Below, piece after piece: positions 21,260-31,677 of a stretch of DNA of 64,000 bases (its first letter is position 1; the number at the start of each line of letters is the position of its first letter). The stretch lies in NCBI GenBank assembly GCA_010015655.1, contig ML976667.1, positions 62,001 through 126,000 on the forward strand. The letters are read 5' to 3'. This DNA comes from Bimuria novae-zelandiae CBS 107.79 (Eukaryota; Ascomycota; Dothideomycetes; Pleosporales; Didymosphaeriaceae). Below the pieces are notes generated by a model that saw nothing but the letters and a program-made list of their open reading frames with translations, was not told the DNA's origin and searched no databases. A program made the position numbers and the translations under genes.

Positions 21260-22640
21260 GCTAAGGCATTAGCCTGTTAATAGTAGCGACCTAAAGTGCA
21301 CTATACTAAGGTAATATAGCTAGCTACTAGCTATTATTAAAATTAGTAACTCCTCCTAATCTAATAGGCGTCCTAGAATTGCTTCTAGCTAGCCTATTCT
21401 TTGTATTCTAAAGGACCTTTGCCATAGGTAACTAATTAGCTCTAAGCTTCTAGAACTTCTTCTTAACGTCTCTATTTAGCTGCCAATTAGCAGGTCGTAA
21501 AGCTATATTAACGTAGTAGCAGCTATCGAATCTATGCTTTTTACTGTATAGGCAGGTTAGTGTCTTCTTCTAGCGTTCATGCTTTTAATACTTTAACTAA
21601 TTAACTGGCTAATCAGCTAGCTGCTAAGCTGGCTAAGCAACACCTAGAGTAGCGAATGTGCCTAATCCTAATGCAATTGGTCAAGTCCGTTAATAGTACG
21701 AAGTAAAATCAGCTACTAGGTTAGAAATACTAATAAAGTTTCTACTAGTCCGTTCTGCCATGACAAGCGCTAATAGCTAACTAGATAACTAGCTATTATC
21801 TAGACCTCTAATTAATAGGATAAAGTCTTCTTGCGCTTAATTACTATAGACCTCTAGCATGTCCGCTTAGATTATAAGGCGCGTTATCTCTATCTAGTCC
21901 TAAAACTAGTTATTAAGGTTCGCCTTTTATAGTTAATTCTTTAACGCCTAATAGCGTGCTTGGAGTTAAGCATTACGCTTACCCTAGCTAGGGCAGAGGT
22001 GCTTTATTAGAGTCCTTAGTCAATCATGTGTGCTTAAGTAGTTAGCGATTAGATAAATATACCGTAATGCGATCGTTCTATTAATCTGCTCTGTAAAGTT
22101 TCCAAGAGCCTTTTCTTTCTGCCGCCATTCTGCTAGTGCACCTTAATAGTCTTTTTGCCAAAACTCGTATCTTCTTAGTTCCTGATTAGTGAGGTCCAGG
22201 ATAGTGACTTCTTTAGTATCTTAATCGCCTGCTGCGCCACCTGCTGCTGCGCCACTTACTACTACGCCACCCCCTGTGCCCCGTGCGCTCCCTACTGCGC
22301 TACTTACGTTACCACCTCTTGCAATTCTTGGCCTATGAAATTCTTTTAGCTTAAGCCTTCTAGGCTTTTCTGTCTCTAACCTAGAGACTTTATTATGGCT
22401 TAGTAATAGATTAACGTATTCCCAGATATGGTTCCTAACTGCGTAGTCCTTTCTTAGGAATATCTATTTTAGCTAATCCTTAGGTTTATTAAGTATAACA
22501 GTCTCTCTTATAATAAGCGGATCTAATTCAGTCGCTATCCTTACGAGATGCGACGTCTGTATTCTATACAACGTTAATTCTCTAATAACGAGGTCCTAAC
22601 TAGCGCTAATCCTAGACGATTCACGTCTCCTAACTAATTA
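21260..22640 (-). pseudogene. Copia-3 gag region
   Basis: Highly mutated minus-strand region between protease and the 5' LTR. A Cys-rich patch near 21520-21570 is where the Gag knuckle is expected. Further right the frame is hard to follow because of dense TAG/TAA codons, and I can only place it by position. A run of CGCC/CTGCTGCGCCAC words at about 22235-22320 encodes a Gly/Ala/Ser-rich low-complexity segment on the minus strand. Confidence 0.5.
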
Positions 22641-22756
22641 TCTAGTGACAACGAGGTATACTTCAACGACGTAACAACTAACTAGGTCTGCAAAGATAGA
22701 CCCTAGTACGATAAGCTATAAACGTAGCGATTGTCAAAGGCTTTCGGGCTCATAAC

Positions 22757-22890
22757 TGTGAGGAAGGGAAGACGGCTGCGTTGATTTCTCTATCGTAGAG
22801 ATATCCTATATATATATAGACGTTGGATCCTGCCAAGAGTCTAGGCATGGAACCTGATAGAATCAAAGCTGATGGAATTATACCGTAATA
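22757..22890 (-). repeat. 5' LTR of Copia-3 (right copy)
   Basis: 134 bases from TGTGAGGAAGG to ACCGTAATA, followed by AAAAC. Few differences from the left copy, all transitions. Confidence 0.93.
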
Positions 22891-23760
22891 AAAACAGATA
22901 GCTAAACTAAGCGAATAAACTAAACGTTAGAATAATATCTCCGGATGTATGTAAATAAGCTTTAAGACGACTAGGTTAAGCTGTTGCTAACAGCTCAGCT
23001 GGCATACAATAGCACAAGATCGGCGACTACAGGATACTCGCCATATTACGCCAACCATGGATGTGAGCCAACGACTTACCGGGATCCATTGGACATCCAG
23101 AGCATTGCGAAGGACGCAGCCGACAAAGCCGAACTCATGCAGGATCTGCATAAAACACTACACAAGAACATCGCGCGGCGTAACAAACAAATAGCGCAAT
23201 AGGTAAATAAGAAAAGGATTATAGGACTAACCTTTAAGGAGGGGGATAGAGTCCTCCTCTCGCGAAAAAATCTTAAGATAATAAGGCTAAGTAAAAAACT
23301 AGATAACCTTTAAAAAGGACTATTTAAAATTTAAGAGGTTAGAGGACTAGTTAATTTCAAACTATAGTTACCTACAGATACACGGATCCACCTAGTCTTC
23401 CACAAGTCATTATTAGAACCAGCACCACCAGACGCCGAACTAGAAATATAACTCGAACTTAAGGACGAGGAGTACGAGGTCGAAGCGATTAGGGATCTAC
23501 AAAAGATCGGGCGTTAGTACAAGTACCTGGTGAAGTGGGAAGGATGGCCGGAAAGCCATAACACGTGGGAACTAGCGAGGAACCTTACCAACTGTAAAGA
23601 GGCCTTGGAGAAGTTCCACAAAGGGCATCCTGAGGCCCCACGTCCTAGGCGGACCTAGGACGACAAAGGCGCCGAGTTGTCCCAGAAATCGAGGGGAAGT
23701 TCTTTCGCAGCCAACTAGACACGGGGAGTTAGCTCGACCGGGCCATTTGGCCAAGCAGGC
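22891..23760 (+). pseudogene. Gypsy I integrase C-terminus and chromodomain
   Basis: Resumes with DS-TKRINQTLE, where the family has DGQTERINQTLE; the catalytic Glu reads Lys (GAG to AAG). Then LLTAQLAYNSTRSATTGYSPYYANHG (22984 onward), the GPY/F-like region GDRVLLSRKNL and HLVFHKSLLEP. The chromodomain is at 23473-23620: YEVEAIRDLQKIG, YKYLVKWEGWPESHNTWE. That segment keeps its aromatic residues and is only lightly mutated. The frame ends at about 23760 with TAG/TAA followed by GGGGGG. Confidence 0.92.
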
Positions 23761-24365
23761 TAAGGGGGGTCCTCCTCTAGTTCCTCTAAAGCAGCGCTCT
23801 TAACAGCGATCGCCTCCTCAGCACGCTTCGCGTTTAAAGCCAGCTATTTGGCTAAACGCTCTTCTTTCGCACGCGCTACGCGCATTGCTTTAAATACCAC
23901 GTCTTACTCTTTTCGCGCCTCTAGAATTTGCGCATCTAATTTTCGCTTCTTAGCAACCAAACGAGAGAACTCGTGTCACGGTTTAGAGTCTCCCTTTCCC
24001 CACTTGCAGTGGCGCCTCACCTGTGTTGAGATGCGACTACCCATCCTACACTAGCGCTGTTTACAGCTACTCATGTATACCTACTGTTCGTAGCTTCACC
24101 TAATATAATAATAAGTACAATTCTTAATTTCTTCCTTATGCGTATGGATCACTAGCTCTTACAACTCGTTATAGGTAACGGCCACGTCGCACTTCGCGCC
24201 CCTCTTCAGGCACTCACTACATTTCCCCAAACGAATCGACACCTTGCAGACTCGCGAATAGGTCTTGCAGTTAAAACACTTTAATACTATAATGCTTTCG
24301 TACGCCTCGATAGCGGAGACAAGTTCGCGACGACGATGGGTGCTAGTCGTTCGGTCAGCAGGCAT
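23760..24365 (-). pseudogene. Antisense Cys-rich and coiled-coil frame in Gypsy I
   Basis: Opposite strand to the element, between chromodomain and 3' LTR. From the ATG at 24365, 68 codons (MPADRTTSTHRRREL) hold VLKCFNC-x6-C and GKCSECLKRGAKCDVAV, a compact Cys cluster. After a frame change near 24060-24160 the strand reads AKKRKLDAQILEARKE and RVARAKEERLAK-LALNAKRAEEAIAV, a charged helix likely to form a coiled coil, ending at a stop at 23760. The intervening breaks are TAG/TAA or small indels. The frame resembles small proteins predicted in many fungi from similar elements; I am not aware of a demonstrated function. A related helix is present in Gypsy III. Confidence 0.65.
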
Positions 24366-24385
24366 GGTTCTTCGCGGACGAAGAC

Positions 24386-24400
24386 TAGGAGGGGAGGGAT
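24386..24400 (+). other. Polypurine tract of Gypsy I
   Basis: AGGAGGGGAGGGAT directly before the 3' LTR, the expected plus-strand primer site for reverse transcription. Confidence 0.75.
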
Positions 24401-24402
24401 AG

Positions 24403-24828
24403 TGTTACGAACCAGAACAGGATAATAGGGGAATAGGCGCTTATAAGGACAGGTAACTAAGGAACGGGTTAATAAGTACGCTAAGGAGCTAACTTTAAGG
24501 TCACGTAACTACTTAGTTAATTAGTGGTACTAAGCAACGAAGCAAGGCACGTGACTGCTTAGTTAATTAGTAGTACTAAGCAACTAAGCACGCGGATATA
24601 TATATAGGATAGTTTCCTTTATTATGCTCCTTATAGTTAACTTACATATCTTCTGTGCGAGTACGTTCTCCTATACAGACTAATAGTTATCTTACTTTGT
24701 TATAAGATTAGATTATCCAGCCTCGCGCTAAGTGTCGCATTAACTTGTACCACTGAATAATCCGTGAAGCACCACGATACCTTACCGCCCTAACCCGGAT
24801 CAGAACAAGGTGTGAGAGCCTCATAACA
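24403..24828 (+). repeat. 3' LTR of Gypsy I with an internal duplication
   Basis: 426 bases, 46 longer than the 5' LTR because a segment beginning CACGT(A/G)ACT and ending CTAAGCAAC occurs twice (24502-24538 and 24548-24584). It is less mutated than the 5' copy, for example GAATAATCCGTGAAGCACC against AAATAATCTATAAAGTACT. Confidence 0.95.
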
Positions 24829-24833
24829 TATAT

Positions 24834-25267
24834 TACTCTAGTTATAAGATACTAAAATAGTATTAGAAAAGCACTAGAAACCCGTGTCCTTCTAAAGTAG
24901 AAAGTTTACTAGCCCTAAGATTAATTAGCTAACGTATAATAAAGAAATGTGCGCTATTATATCTACTTTTAAATAGTAAAGGTATTACGCTGCCTACACC
25001 CTAGATATAATCTAAGTACTCTCTAATTATAATAACCTCTAGTACTTTATAATAATAAAGTTATTATCCTTAAAGCAAGCCTAATAGGCTAAGGAACTAG
25101 TAAAGTATAATTTTAAAATTAAGTATAAGCTAGGGGTAGATAATCTAGCTAATACCTTATTACAATAACCTAACTATAAGAAAGGGTTTATTCTAGGCGT
25201 TAAGTAATACGTACGCGAATTTATAATACTAACGCTCAAGCAAAAGCTTTAAATATAGTTAATCTAG
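24834..25267 (+). pseudogene. Gypsy IV RNase H end
   Basis: Frame with KIVLEKH-KPVSF-SRKFTSPKIN, TYNKEMCAIISTFK, RYYAAYTLDII, VLSNYNNL-YF and KYKLGVDNLANTLLQ, the standard gypsy RNase H blocks with Asp to Asn changes (SDHKNL reads SNYNNL) and about ten TAG/TAA codons. It joins in frame with 3922-3960. Confidence 0.85.
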
Positions 25268-26137
25268 ATAACTAGAGCTTAGAGCGCAAGGCAGCGGCAA
25301 GCTGAGCTAAGTGCGCAAGGAGAGGACCTCCCTAGAGCGGGGCCTGCGCGGCCTCGACGACTCTCCGAAATGACACCCTCAGCACAGGATATCCGCGGCA
25401 TAAGCCCGTTTGGTGATGCGTCACCCCAGGACAGTGTTGCGAGCTCCACAAGTCATAGCGACTCTCCCGACACTGATCCATTCGAAGCTGTACAAGAGCA
25501 ACCTGAGCACGGCGGCAACGAACTGTCCCCAGAGCAGTGCGCGAAAGCACTGATGGTTGAGGTTCCCAAGATAGGAGCCGCCTCTTCGTACACCCAGGCG
25601 CGTCGAGCAGCGTCTGCAGATACCGCCTTCGCGTCGGAAGTACCGAACCTCCTCCTTAATCACATCAGAGAGTCTCAAGCCCGCGATATGGCCTACTCCG
25701 GGTACGAGGCGCTGACACGTCGGGACGAGGGCGGGGCGAAGAAGGGCATGCCTACCTGGTCAGTCGATGCCAGTGGTGTCCTCCGCAGGGCTGGGAAAGT
25801 GTGGATCCCAGACGACGTATCCCTGCGGGAAGCCATCCTTATGCGGAATCACGATGATCCAATGGGGGGGCACTATGGTACAGCGAGGACAGTAGACGTT
25901 CTCCAGCGGAAGTACTTCTGGAAACGCCTGCGGGCCGATGTCCAGAAATACGTCCGCCATTGTGCTTCTTGTCAGTTGAACAAGATTCGCAGGCACAAGC
26001 CACTGGGGTTGCTGGAACCACTCCCACTGGCCACTGAGCCCTGGAAGCACTTCTCCCTGGACTTTGTAACCGAGCTCCCAAAGTCCACGGATAAGCGAGG
26101 GAACCAGTACGACGCCGTACTTGTCCTTGTTAACTAG
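25268..26137 (+). pseudogene. Gypsy IV integrase N-terminal block, unmutated
   Basis: An open stretch of about 285 codons in an otherwise ruined pol frame. It starts with a hydrophilic linker (MTPSAQDIRGISPFG at 25370), then LNHIRESQARDMAYS, DASGVLRRAGKVWIPDD. The integrase zinc motif follows: HDDPMGGHYGTART...YVRHCASCQLNK (H-x6-H and C-x2-C). Then HKPLGLLEPLPLATEPWKHF and SLDFVTELPKS with the first catalytic Asp. It ends at TAG (26135-26137, VLVLVN-stop), beyond which stops become dense within 20 bases. Composition is GC-rich with many intact CAG and CAA codons. It may have been exchanged from another copy or lacked a duplicate partner for RIP. Confidence 0.88.
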
Positions 26138-27210
26138 TTTACAAAGTATTCCTGTTACCTCCCTATTAATAAGACAATTACGTCTTAGTAACTAGCTAAG
26201 CTATTGCTGCGATAGGCTTTCTTAAAAACCAGAGCTCCCGCTTCGCTAGTTACTAACTAAGGGTCTATCTTTATAAGCCAATTCTAGTCTAACATATACT
26301 ATTATCTAAAGATCTAGAAGCACTTGTCCACGGCGTTCTACCCTTAAATAGATAGTTAAATAAAGCGTTAGAACCAAGAGATGGAGTCGTACCTACAGAT
26401 CTACATAAACCGCGACTAGGATAACTAGGTAGAGTTACTACTATACGCTAAGTACGCGTATAACTTAAAAAAGCACGCTATAACTAGCTTCGCACCTATT
26501 AAATTAGTATTTAGGACTACCCCTATTGCGTTTAATAGGGTACTTAACGAGTACTAGCTTTGCAAGCTAGATCCCTTACTTTAGGATAGCCTAACGTACT
26601 CTAGATAGTTAGTGGGCCTGCGCCGGCAGGTTGTCGCAAGAATAAAAGAGTAGTTTAGTAATTAAAAAATAGTAGTAGTAAACCTGCGCCGTGCGCAAGA
26701 CTAATACTAGTAATAGTATAATAAAAAGCGTCTCCTAGCTTACTTCTCCCCCAGCGATAAGGTTCTCCTTAACTATAAAAATATTACTTTAACAAAACTT
26801 TTAAAAAAGTTTAACTATTAGTATCTAGGCCTATTTAAAGTGCTTAAAAAGATAGGTAAGCTTGCCTACTTACTTAAACTACTAGTTTTAATATCGCGAA
26901 TATACCTAGTATTCTATATCTTACTACTTAAGCTACAGCAGATACTTTTTCTATTAAAGAATTTTTGTCTTAGACCTATTAACGTCCTAGACTATAACGG
27001 AGCTAACTACTACAAAGTAGAAGGAATCCTTTATTATAAGATAGTAATAAGAGGTTTCTAATACCTTATTAAATAGCTAGGATAGTCTAATAAAGACGTA
27101 ACATAAGAAATCGCTTTCTACCTTAGCAACTGCGAGGAAACCCTTAAAGAATACTAGTATTTCCTTAAGGACATTACCTAGAAAGGAAGATAGTAGAGGA
27201 AGAAAAATTC
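26138..27210 (+). pseudogene. Gypsy IV integrase C-terminal half and chromodomain
   Basis: Continues the integrase frame: LPINKTIT, APASLVTN-GSIFISQF, FYP-IDS-IKR-NQ (catalytic Glu to Lys), LLLYAKYAYNLKKHA, PIAFNRVLNEY, LAYFSPSDKVLLNYKNI, FKVLKKIGKLAYLLKL. The chromodomain is at 26996-27120 (YYKVEGILYYKIVIRGF-YLIK-LG). Stops are TAG/TAA. From 27210 to 27609 there is only AT-rich sequence with no frame I can assign. Confidence 0.85.
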
Positions 27211-27609
27211 TTATAACTAAGTTAAGTAAAAAAGACCTATGCGTTACTAAAGGTAATAGGCAAGGCATGCACACATCGCATAGTAATAACTTACTATAAT
27301 TATATCTCTTAAGCAAGATATACTATAGACGTAAGACAGATAGTAGTCGCCCTTCCTTTAGACCCTAGTAAGTCTAGCGTTACTAAGCTAATAATTAGCT
27401 TACTTAAACTACTTAGGGTGTAAGGCGCTTCTTTTAATACAGGTTTCTTTAATAGTAAGTTTTCTTAGAGTTTAGTAATTTACATAAGCACGTAATTGCC
27501 GCTACAACAACCTAACGTAACGCTATAGCTAATTTGCCACTACCCTATAGAGGGATACAGGCTGGCGTAGCGGACTCGGGACGAGTCCTTCTTTGGAAGG
27601 GGGGGCAGT

Positions 27610-27810
27610 TATTAGGGACATTCTTGACCTCCATAAAAGGCGACCCTCGGAGATCCTCCGGATCTCCCTCGGGCCACCTTTAGAGCACCCCCGGCTCAGT
27701 CACGTGCCCTAGTCTATATATGCCTCTATAGACCCTTCGACATCCTGCAAGGATTTGTCTAATATACACGTTTACCCTAATCCGAATTGCCTGCTATACA
27801 GCACCTGACA
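27610..27810 (+). repeat. 3' LTR of Gypsy IV
   Basis: About 201 bases from TATTAGGGACATTC (probably TGTTAGGG originally) to GCACCTGACA, much richer in GC than its flanks, with a CACGTG box and TATATATGCC at about 27702-27722. Only one copy is in the window, so the start is estimated from the purine tract. Confidence 0.75.
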
Positions 27811-28134
27811 GTATTTAATAAAGTTATTAGTAATTAAAGTAATAGTAAGCGTAAGTAATCGCCTAATAAAAAGGTATTAAATAATAATTTAATTTTAGGT
27901 AAAGTTAAGACGTTAACGTAGCTAAAAATTAATAAAATTAGTAAAACGCGTAATAGGGGGGTATTTAATAAATTACTAAAACTATATAAAGTTAAGCTAT
28001 ATATTACTTACTACTAGCGCGCGTTCCTACGTAAGGAGGAAGTTAAGACTAAGTTTAACACTAGAATAAGAATACGTACGTACTTTTATGCAGAGCTCTA
28101 GCAGTAAGTAAATAAGATTATAAAAGACCTTATA
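27811..28134 (+). other. Unassigned AT-rich stretch with one protein-like frame
   Basis: Lies between the Gypsy IV LTR and the Gypsy II LTR. One plus frame from about 27892 to 28134 has only TAG/TAA stops and reads KINKISKTRNRGVFNKLLK, then LYKVKLYITYY, KEEVKTKFNTRIRIRTYFYAEL. The K-I-x3-I-S-K-T-R-x-R-G-V-F pattern faintly recalls fungal MADS-box-like small proteins, but that is a guess. It could equally be a piece of another retroelement. The sequence right of Gypsy II (47609) does not continue it. Confidence 0.35.
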
Positions 28135-28295
28135 TGTAATGGGCTACGCCTAGTTGTTGCCTTGGATCCTTGACCCTTAGCTATGCGAACCCTAGATATA
28201 TAAGTTCGACGCCTAAAGCTTAACTTTAGACTTTTTATTAAATTTATAAATATTCTTTTAACACCTTTAGCTTCTTAAGCATTTAGCCCTTTATA
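28135..28295 (+). repeat. 5' LTR of Gypsy II
   Basis: 161 bases beginning TGTAATGGGCTACGCCTAG and ending AGCCCTTTATA. It matches 47448-47608 and the reverse complement of 54843-55003, with transitions only. Confidence 0.93.
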
Positions 28296-29900
28296 TTAAA
28301 TTTAATTACTTTTACCCGTCGCGGAATAAGTAGATTTTAAATATAATTATAGACTAAAGCTACAAAGTAGCACACGAAGTTAAAAAACTTATATAAATAA
28401 ATACTATAAAGGTAACGCCTAGACCTATAAGGAGATAGAACCCTCCTTAGTAAGTAATTAAAAAGAAGTTTTAATAGATACTTAACGCTAGCAAGACTAT
28501 CTTTACTAAATAAAAAAGTTATAAAAATAAGAATAAGACTTTTTATTAAAAGTCTGTGTCTTAGCGCAAATAATTATACGAAGTAAGCTATTAGCTTATA
28601 AAGGAGCGATAGTTAGGGAAATAAAAAAAATAACTTCCTTATTTATAACTAAACTCTAGGTATTAAGAGTTAATAGGAATAAATTATAATAATTCCTAAG
28701 TAAGACTAAAGCACTCGTTAACCTTTAAGATACTTTTTAAACTCTACTATAAAAAGCAAGAGGACTAATTAAAGAAATAATAAAAAAGTGCTAAAACCCT
28801 TTAATAATATAATAATACTCCTAAAAGATAGGAGGTATAAATTAGCTATTAAAAGTAGACTAATAGATAGAGCTACTAAAGAGATTAATAGTAGAGCTTA
28901 TTTTAAACTAAGGAAGAAGCCGCCTCCTTAAAATTTTTAATTTAGCTTACTTTAATAGTTAATAATAGAATTACTACTACTTTAAAATAGTAATATAATA
29001 TAAGCTTTTAAAGGATAGGGACTGCCTTAGAAATATACCTAAATATATTATTAGTTAATTAATAGGACGTGCAGCGACGGTGGAAATTATATATTTTAAC
29101 TACTACCTAAGATACACTAAAGCTAACCTCTAAAAGCTACTAGACTATAACTTTTATAATTACTTAGCGAAAGAAATCGCGCGTAATTACTTACTTATAA
29201 TATAATAAGGGAATTAAAAGCCTTGTAACTTTAACTTTAACTTTAATAATTATACTATAAAAGCTAAGGAGTACAGTAAGAAAATTTTAAAAGATTTGTA
29301 TTTTTAAACCCTCTGTAAGGACTTATAAGACTAAATAGTTATAATAAATATAAATAATAATTAGGACCTGCAAGGGGTCTAGAAGAAAGTTAATAAGATT
29401 AAAGAAATCTTTTTTAAAATATATTATAACTACTAAAGTTCTCTACTAAGAACAGGGCGCTAGACGAGATAGATTAGGAACCTACCTAAGCTAACCCTAG
29501 AAGGATGTCTGGCTAACAAAGCTAAGATAAAAGACACTAAGTAATAGATAGAGCTATAGGACACAAGTCTAGTAACACCTAGAAATAAGCTACGTAGATA
29601 TCGCGCGAGGTAATAGAAACCCGTAAAAAAAATAGTTTCTATTTTTATTATAGAGATATAGGACATCGCGTAAAGTAGTATAAACTTTTACTTATAATAA
29701 AGCTAGCATAAGTTCGCGCCGCTACACCTATTACTAAAAAATCTTTTAATAAAAAGTTTAATATAGCTTTTACTAATTTAGAAAACTAGGTCCTCCTAGC
29801 AAAAGTCCCCGCCAGGAGGTAAAAGTAAGAAAAAGGTAAAAAATAAGTTTTAAAAACTTTTAAAGCTATAGCTAGACTTAATACTAGTAATAGTATACTT
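28296..29900 (+). pseudogene. Gypsy II leader and gag region
   Basis: Placed by position between the 5' LTR and the protease. Long stretches of AT-rich sequence carry Lys/Glu/Asn codons with TAG/TAA stops every 10-20 codons. Segments such as NYYYFKIVI and KEYSKKILKDL can be read, but no diagnostic Gag motif or zinc knuckle survives. I can give neither a start codon nor boundaries. Confidence 0.4.
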
Positions 29901-31677
29901 ACTTATTAATAATATTATATTTGCATTAACAATAATTAATTTAGGTTATTTAACCTTTAAATTTATATTAAAAAAACTTATAATAAAAGTCCACCTACAG
30001 CGCACGTACCTACCCTATTTATAAAAGGTTATTAGTATTAAAGATATGCGACTCTTCGTACGCAAAGTAGTCTAACTAAAAGTAATTATTAATAGCTATA
30101 TAGAACTAATATAACTATACGTCTTACCTAACGATAGGTCGTACGATCTAATTCTTAGCCTAACCTAAATAAAAAAAATAGGGTTAAACTAGCCCTAGTA
30201 TAGAAATTAATTTAGATTAAAAGTTTAGGCACCTGTATTTATAACTAAGAAGGCAAGAAACTATTAATAAAGCTTTAAGGGATATTAGCTATAGCCTTTA
30301 TAGCCCTAGATTAGCGTAATTACTGCCTAGGAAACAAGACTAAGGTATTTTTTATATTAATAAAGAATATATAAAAGGGGTTAACCTGTAAGCTAAAGGT
30401 AAACTTAAAAGAGTTATTACTTAAAGCTTTTAAGGACTTGTGGCGTATCTTTTATAAGAAATAAGCTAATAAGCTTCCCCCGTACTATAAACCTAAAGTA
30501 AATCTTTTTATCCCTTTCGTAGAAAAAGATAGTAAGACTCTAAAAATCTCCTATAGCCCTCTATTTAATATGTCTCGCGAAGAGTTGCTCGTCCTTTAAA
30601 AAGAGCTTACTAAATACTTAAATAATAGCTTGATTTAAGTAAGTAAGTCTAGCGCTACTACCTTAGTATTATTTACTAAAAAACTTAGTAAAGGACTACG
30701 TTTCTATATTAATTATTAAGCCCTAAACGCTATCTTAAAAAAAACTAGTACCTTTTATTATTAATTAGTAAGACCCTTTAGCTCCTCGCGAAGGCTAAAT
30801 AGTTTAATAAACTTAATATAATTTAAGCCTTTTATAAGCTTTAGATAGTAAAAGGCAAGGAATAAAAATAGTGTTTAAAACTTAATTTAGTCTTTATAAG
30901 TAGCTAGTAGTTCCTTTTAGCCTAGCTAATGCGCTAAGTATATTCTAGTAGTATATTAACTAGGTACTAAAGGAGCGCCTTAATAACTACTACTTAGCGT
31001 ATATAGATAATATTCTTATCTTTTCTAGTAGTAGCTAAAAAGACTATAAAGAGAAAGTACGTACTATAATCTAAAAGTTAGGGGCCGTAAGACTATACTT
31101 AAATATTAAGAAATCTAAGTTTTACGTTAAAAAGACTAAGTACCTTAAATTTATTATAAAAGTTAATAAGGGTATAAGTATAGACCTAAATAAAGTCTAA
31201 GTAATTTAAGAATAAAAGCTACTAACTTTAGTAAAAGGGGTTTAAAGCGTTATAGGCTTCGTAAACTTTTATTAAAGATTTATATAAAACATTTTTTTAG
31301 CATAGTAAGCCCCCTTATAAAGCTTACTAGTAAAGGAGTAGAATTTATTTAAGAATAAGAGTAACAGCACGTATTTAACTTTCTAAAAATAGCGTTCTAT
31401 ATAGACCTCGCACTAGCCTACTTTGACCCTAAATAAGAATTAGTACTAGAAGTAGACGTCTCTAGCTAGTTAACTAAGGGATACTTTTCTTAGTATAATA
31501 ATAATAGGATTCTATACCTAGTAGCTTACTTCTTAGCAAAGAATAGCCTGGCAGAATATAACTACGCTATTTATAATAAAGAGATACTTATAGTTATTAA
31601 ATACGTAGATAAATAGGACTATATATATTAAGTAGTAAAGCACCTTACGGTCTACACTAATTATAAAAATTTTACGT
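29900..31677 (+). pseudogene. Gypsy II protease, reverse transcriptase and start of RNase H
   Basis: The protease reads ALTIINLGYLTFKFI near 29926-29960; the family has a D-S-G-C/A type core, so D to N and S to L are visible. It ends SYDLILSLT-IKKIGLN. RT: LFTKKLSKGLRFYINY and ALNAI at about 30668-30735, AYIDNILIFSS at about 30988-31023 (YxDD with D to N). RNase H starts LVLEVDVSS-LTKGYFS near 31440, LAEYNYAIYNKEILIVIK near 31550, and stops at the Copia-4a insertion. Many TAG/TAA codons. Confidence 0.85.

Larger units (their letters stand above)
17409..22890 (-). mobile_element. Copia-3, Ty1/copia retrotransposon
   Basis: 5482 bases with 134-base LTRs at both ends and the duplication AAAAC (17404-17408 and 22891-22895). 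The minus-strand order is gag, protease, integrase, RT, RNase H. It is of the same clade as Copia-1 but with different LTRs. Every long frame is broken by TAG/TAA codons; the YVDD block reads YINN. Confidence 0.95.
3961..24828 (+). mobile_element. Gypsy I, chromodomain Ty3/gypsy element with three nested insertions
   Basis: Full-length element bounded by LTRs at 3961-4340 and 24403-24828 and by the direct repeat TATAT at 3956-3960 and 24829-24833. Without its three insertions it is about 7.1 kb. Order: gag with zinc knuckle, a Cys/His-rich segment, protease, RT, RNase H, integrase, chromodomain (23473-23620), then an antisense frame and a polypurine tract before the 3' LTR. Chromodomain elements of this kind are thought to target methylated-histone chromatin, which fits insertion into another transposon. 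RIP-type stops occur throughout. Confidence 0.95.
24829..27810 (+). mobile_element. Gypsy IV, right part of the host element of Gypsy I
   Basis: Chromodomain gypsy element whose RNase H is split by the Gypsy I insertion (TATAT). Order: RNase H (24834-25190), linker and integrase (25268-26790), chromodomain (26996-27120), 3' region, and a GC-rich 3' LTR (27610-27810) preceded by a purine run GGAAGGGGGGGCAG. The 5' half lies left of Copia-1, outside the window. Confidence 0.9.

Noticed and set aside
25332..26081. Four minus-strand frames of 72-96 codons
   Set aside because: They overlap the unmutated integrase block and are explained by its GC-rich codon use. They have no conserved motif.
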